Positions 6,070 to 8,287 of a stretch of DNA of 8,287 bases are shown piece after piece; positions within the stretch are counted from its first letter, which is position 1, and every line of letters begins with the position of its first letter. The notes beneath the pieces were generated by a model. It did no database searches and was not told where the DNA came from. It saw only the letters and a program-made list of their open reading frames with translations. The translations under genes were made by a program, and so were the position numbers. This DNA comes from DTU078 sp002397345 (lineage in GTDB: Bacteria; Bacillota; Clostridia; Oscillospirales; CAG-272): assembly GCA_937875545.1 (NCBI GenBank), contig CALLYE010000171.1, positions 1 to 8,287 of the forward strand, written 5' to 3'.

Positions 6070-6085
6070 TGTAAAAGCTTTTACA
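6070..6085. promoter_or_regulatory. Perfect 16-bp palindrome in the sigma-gene leader
   Basis: TGTAAAAGCTTTTACA is a perfect palindrome ending 24 bases before ATG 6110. Its half-site TGTAAA also occurs in both arms of the SRP-leader inverted repeat (TGTAAAG at 5887-5893, CTTTACA at 5908-5914). The shape is that of an operator for a dimeric regulator; in RNA it would form at most a weak hairpin. Confidence 0.55.
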
Positions 6086-6109
6086 AAAACATTAACTCAA
6101 ACGGTGAAA

Positions 6110-7687
6110 ATGGACGAAAACGAATTTTTAAAATATGTCGAACCTGTTTTTCATTTTTGCCTAAAACGGCTGCATAACCGTTTTGACGCGGAGGACTTGG
6201 CGAGCGAAATAATGGTTCATATATTAAGCGGCATGAAAAAATATCATATTGATTCCCTCGAAAAATGGGTATGGCGTATAGCCTATAACCGTTACGCAAG
6301 ATTTATCGATACGCGGAACAAACGCGGTGAGGTTCCGCCCGAAAATGATTTTCTGGATATTCAGGACGATTACGATTTTATTGACGGAATTATTATCGCC
6401 GACGAATATCAACGCGTTTTCAAATATCTTCACACGCTATCCTCTGAATACCGCAATATTTTGGTCGATTATTATATCGGTGAGTTGTCGGTGAAACAGA
6501 TCGCCCATAATTACGCACTGTCCGAAACTACGGTCAAATGGCGGCTCAACATCAGCCGTGAAAAAATTAAAACAAGAATAGGTGAAAATAAAATGGATAA
6601 AATCTATAAACGTATTAATTTGAATACAAATAGCTGCAATGGTTCAATGGATTCAAACAAGTACTTATACAGTCAGATTGCGCGAGCAATATGCGAAGCA
6701 GCATATGAAAAACCGCTGACGATTGAGGAAATAAGCCTGAAAACCGGGATTCCTACAATGTATGTCGAGGACGAGCTACCCCGTCTTATATACGGCGACG
6801 CTATTATAAAAGATGGCAATAAATATGCAGCTAATTTTATTGTGCTGCGTTTATGCGATAAAAAAGCGATGATAACGAAATTCGCGCTGCTGGTTGATAA
6901 TATAGCTGATTATTTCACAGAACTGTTTAATGCACAGAATGATGCAATATCAAAGATGGGTTTCTACGGCTCGGATTTCGGAATGAAACGGCTTGGTTAT
7001 ATTGCGCTTCCCGCCGTACTTCGCGATAAAATAAAAAAAGTTAAAGATGGGCTGAATATGCCTGATGGTCCATTTCCTCCCCGCCTTGACGGTGGCTATG
7101 GGTGGTTTATCATAGACGAAAAAGAAACGGGGAATGAATCTCTTGACACAACCGCAAGCGGGTGCAATGTAAGTGGTGATGAAGATGAATTCATATATTA
7201 TTACCTGATAGGAAAATATTTCAATAATAACATCTATCAAAACGGTGGTATTGATTGGCTTGCAACTAAAAAGATTGTTGAGAAAACAATAAACGGACTC
7301 ATTCCCGACGGCTATTTGAAAGAAGATGACCTTATAAGGTTGATTAAAATAAACCTTATACTCAAAGATGGAGATAAATATAAATTTAACTTCGCTGTTT
7401 TTTACAAAAAACAATTTGAAAATTTTATTAAGTGTTTTGATAAAGATGACTTAATACTTGATAACATGCTCTCTGAGTTGATTTGTGACATTCATAAAAG
7501 TTTTAAATCGTTTGTCCCGAAACGACTGGATAGTCAGATAAATCAATTGGTATCTTGTTATGTGCATCATATAGTCGGATTTGTTGCGGAAGAACTTATA
7601 AACCGTAATGTTCTTGAAAAACCGGACAATGAGAAACCTTTGACAAACGGTGTATTCTGTATCTTAGGTAAATATCTGGACATATAA
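6110..7687 (+). CDS. ECF-like sigma-70 family factor with a long C-terminal extension containing duplicated winged-helix-like modules
   Basis: Directs RNA polymerase to specific promoters, judging by its first 160 residues. Sigma region 2 spans about 10-68 (FDAEDLASEIMVHIL at 25-39, LEKWVWRIAYNRYARFID at 50-67). Sigma region 4 spans about 102-157 (LSSEYRNILVDYYIGELSVKQIA, then recognition helix LSETTVKWRLNISREKI). ECF factors are usually 160-200 residues; this one is 525. The extension holds a wHTH-like segment (about 190-246: LTIEEISLKTGIP, then a wing IIKDGNKYAANF) and a second copy around 385-431 (LILKDGDKYKFNF). A Pro/Gly segment GPFPPRLDGGYGWF (320-333) lies between them, with a helical tail to 525. 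No membrane segment or anti-sigma neighbour is visible. ATG 6110 is chosen because sigma homology begins there; the upstream TTG at 5972 would add 46 residues of promoter-like sequence. Its Shine-Dalgarno is weak (GGTG). A/T-rich codon use differs from its neighbours. Confidence 0.85.
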   Translation: MDENEFLKYVEPVFHFCLKRLHNRFDAEDLASEIMVHILSGMKKYHIDSLEKWVWRIAYNRYARFIDTRNKRGEVPPENDFLDIQDDYDFIDGIIIADEYQRVFKYLHTLSSEYRNILVDYYIGELSVKQIAHNYALSETTVKWRLNISREKIKTRIGENKMDKIYKRINLNTNSCNGSMDSNKYLYSQIARAICEAAYEKPLTIEEISLKTGIPTMYVEDELPRLIYGDAIIKDGNKYAANFIVLRLCDKKAMITKFALLVDNIADYFTELFNAQNDAISKMGFYGSDFGMKRLGYIALPAVLRDKIKKVKDGLNMPDGPFPPRLDGGYGWFIIDEKETGNESLDTTASGCNVSGDEDEFIYYYLIGKYFNNNIYQNGGIDWLATKKIVEKTINGLIPDGYLKEDDLIRLIKINLILKDGDKYKFNFAVFYKKQFENFIKCFDKDDLILDNMLSELICDIHKSFKSFVPKRLDSQINQLVSCYVHHIVGFVAEELINRNVLEKPDNEKPLTNGVFCILGKYLDI

Positions 7688-7693
7688 TAACAT

Positions 7694-7723
7694 GGCGGTA
7701 TACGTAATTTCGCGTATACCGCC
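7694..7723. terminator. Bidirectional hairpin terminator between convergent genes
   Basis: GGCGGTATACG (7694-7704) and CGTATACCGCC (7713-7723) form a perfect 11-bp stem with an 8-nt loop. It starts six bases after the sigma-gene stop and ends 12 bases from the ligase stop. The flanks are T-rich but interrupted on both strands (TGATTTATTAT on plus, ATGTTATTATA on minus), so it can serve both genes with moderate strength. Confidence 0.8.
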
Positions 7724-7735
7724 TGATTTATTATC

Positions 7736-8287
7736 TCATTTCGTCGTCTGCGCCTCTACCAGCCGTCCGGCGCAATATTTTTCGCGGAGCTTGGGCTTCT
7801 CGATCTTCCCTGTCGGGTTGCGCGGCACCTCGGCGAAGATAAACTTGTGCGGGCGCTTATAACGCGGCAGCGCGGAACAAAATTCGACCAGCTCACCCTC
7901 CGTGCAGTCCTCGCCGTCCTTTATCGACACGACAGCCGCCGCGATTTCACCCAGCCGCGTGTCGGGCAGCCCGATCACCGCCACGTCCTTAATTTTCGGA
8001 TACGCGCGCATAAAGTCCTCAATCTGGACAGGATAAATATTTTCGCCGCCGGTGATGATAACGTCTTTTTTGCGGTCGACAAGATAAATAAACCCCTCAT
8101 CGTCGACACGCGCCATATCGCCGGTGAAAAGCCAACCATCCCGTAAAATCTCACTGGTTGCGGCGGGATTTTTATAATATTCGACCATTAAGCCCGGCCC
8201 CTTAACCGCAAGCTCGCCGACTTCGCCGATTTCTACGGGTTTTCCGTCGTCGCCGCAATCAGGGTGATGGATCCGTCTTCCATGAAC
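7736..8287 (-). CDS. AMP-forming acyl-CoA synthetase/ligase family protein, C-terminal part (cut by window edge)
   Basis: The C-terminal 183 residues of an adenylate-forming enzyme (ANL superfamily), which activates a carboxylic acid with ATP to an acyl-AMP and usually transfers it to CoA. The frame is open to base 8287; full enzymes are about 500-560 residues, so roughly two thirds is missing. Core motifs, numbered from the edge, are GEVGELAVKGPGLM (21-34), GWLFTGD with the ribose-binding Asp (51-57), the hinge-containing DRKKDVIITGGENIYPVQIED (71-91), and NPTGK with the catalytic lysine near residue 161. All expected C-domain residues are present, so the enzyme looks intact here. The pattern fits medium- or long-chain fatty-acyl or aryl-CoA ligases, but substrate residues lie in the missing part. 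It converges on the sigma gene across the 7694-7723 hairpin. The stop is TGA at 7738-7736. Confidence 0.93.
   Translation of the reverse strand, partial: VHGRRIHHPDCGDDGKPVEIGEVGELAVKGPGLMVEYYKNPAATSEILRDGWLFTGDMARVDDEGFIYLVDRKKDVIITGGENIYPVQIEDFMRAYPKIKDVAVIGLPDTRLGEIAAAVVSIKDGEDCTEGELVEFCSALPRYKRPHKFIFAEVPRNPTGKIEKPKLREKYCAGRLVEAQTTK

Noticed and set aside
5972..6109. TTG start giving 46 extra N-terminal residues on the sigma factor
   Set aside because: The added stretch overlaps the SRP promoter -35 box and AT-rich leader, has no ribosome site, and sigma homology begins after ATG 6110.
6950..7414. 154-residue minus-strand reading frame
   Set aside because: Antisense to the sigma gene; biased toward Phe/Ile from A/T-rich codons, with no ribosome site or recognisable motif.

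Overview
The window looks like a chromosomal segment of a member of the Clostridia (Firmicutes), probably a moderately GC-rich, possibly uncultured gut-type lineage. Three things point there. The block SRP RNA - dnaX - ybaB/ebfC - recR has the same order as in Bacillus subtilis. The SRP RNA is of the large Firmicutes type with an Alu domain. The secreted protein has a Thr/Pro/Ser stalk of a kind common in Clostridia. The exact lineage cannot be read from the sequence.

Layout. At 1-1269 (minus) lies the N-terminal 423 codons of a TetM/EF-G-like translational GTPase, cut by the left edge. A divergent intergenic region carries a textbook sigma-A promoter (1326-1354) driving a secreted, C-terminally membrane-anchored beta-propeller-like protein (1420-2574, plus), which ends in a strong intrinsic terminator. 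A structured noncoding stretch (about 2628-2886) separates it from the convergent housekeeping operon. That operon runs right to left: a sigma-A promoter at 5978-5950, a leader holding a perfect 15-bp inverted repeat, the SRP RNA (5881-5582), dnaX (5492-3936), ybaB/ebfC (3917-3570) and recR (3489-2887). It combines protein targeting, the replication clamp loader, a nucleoid protein and recombination repair. No separate promoter or terminator is evident between the SRP RNA and dnaX.

Divergent from the SRP RNA is an AT-rich gene (6110-7687, plus). It encodes an ECF-like sigma factor whose sigma2 and sigma4 regions are followed by a C-terminal extension of about 365 residues. This extension contains a winged-helix-like segment and a second, clearly related copy of it. 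No anti-sigma gene is visible, and the leader carries a perfect 16-bp palindrome. This is the most interesting locus in the window. A bidirectional hairpin terminator (7694-7723) separates it from the C-terminal part of an acyl-CoA-synthetase-type AMP-forming ligase (7736-8287, minus), cut by the right edge.

The housekeeping genes use many GCG/CGC codons, while the sigma gene is rich in A/T-ending codons. That suggests a different history or selection for that gene. I saw no tRNA, CRISPR array, insertion sequence or phage gene.
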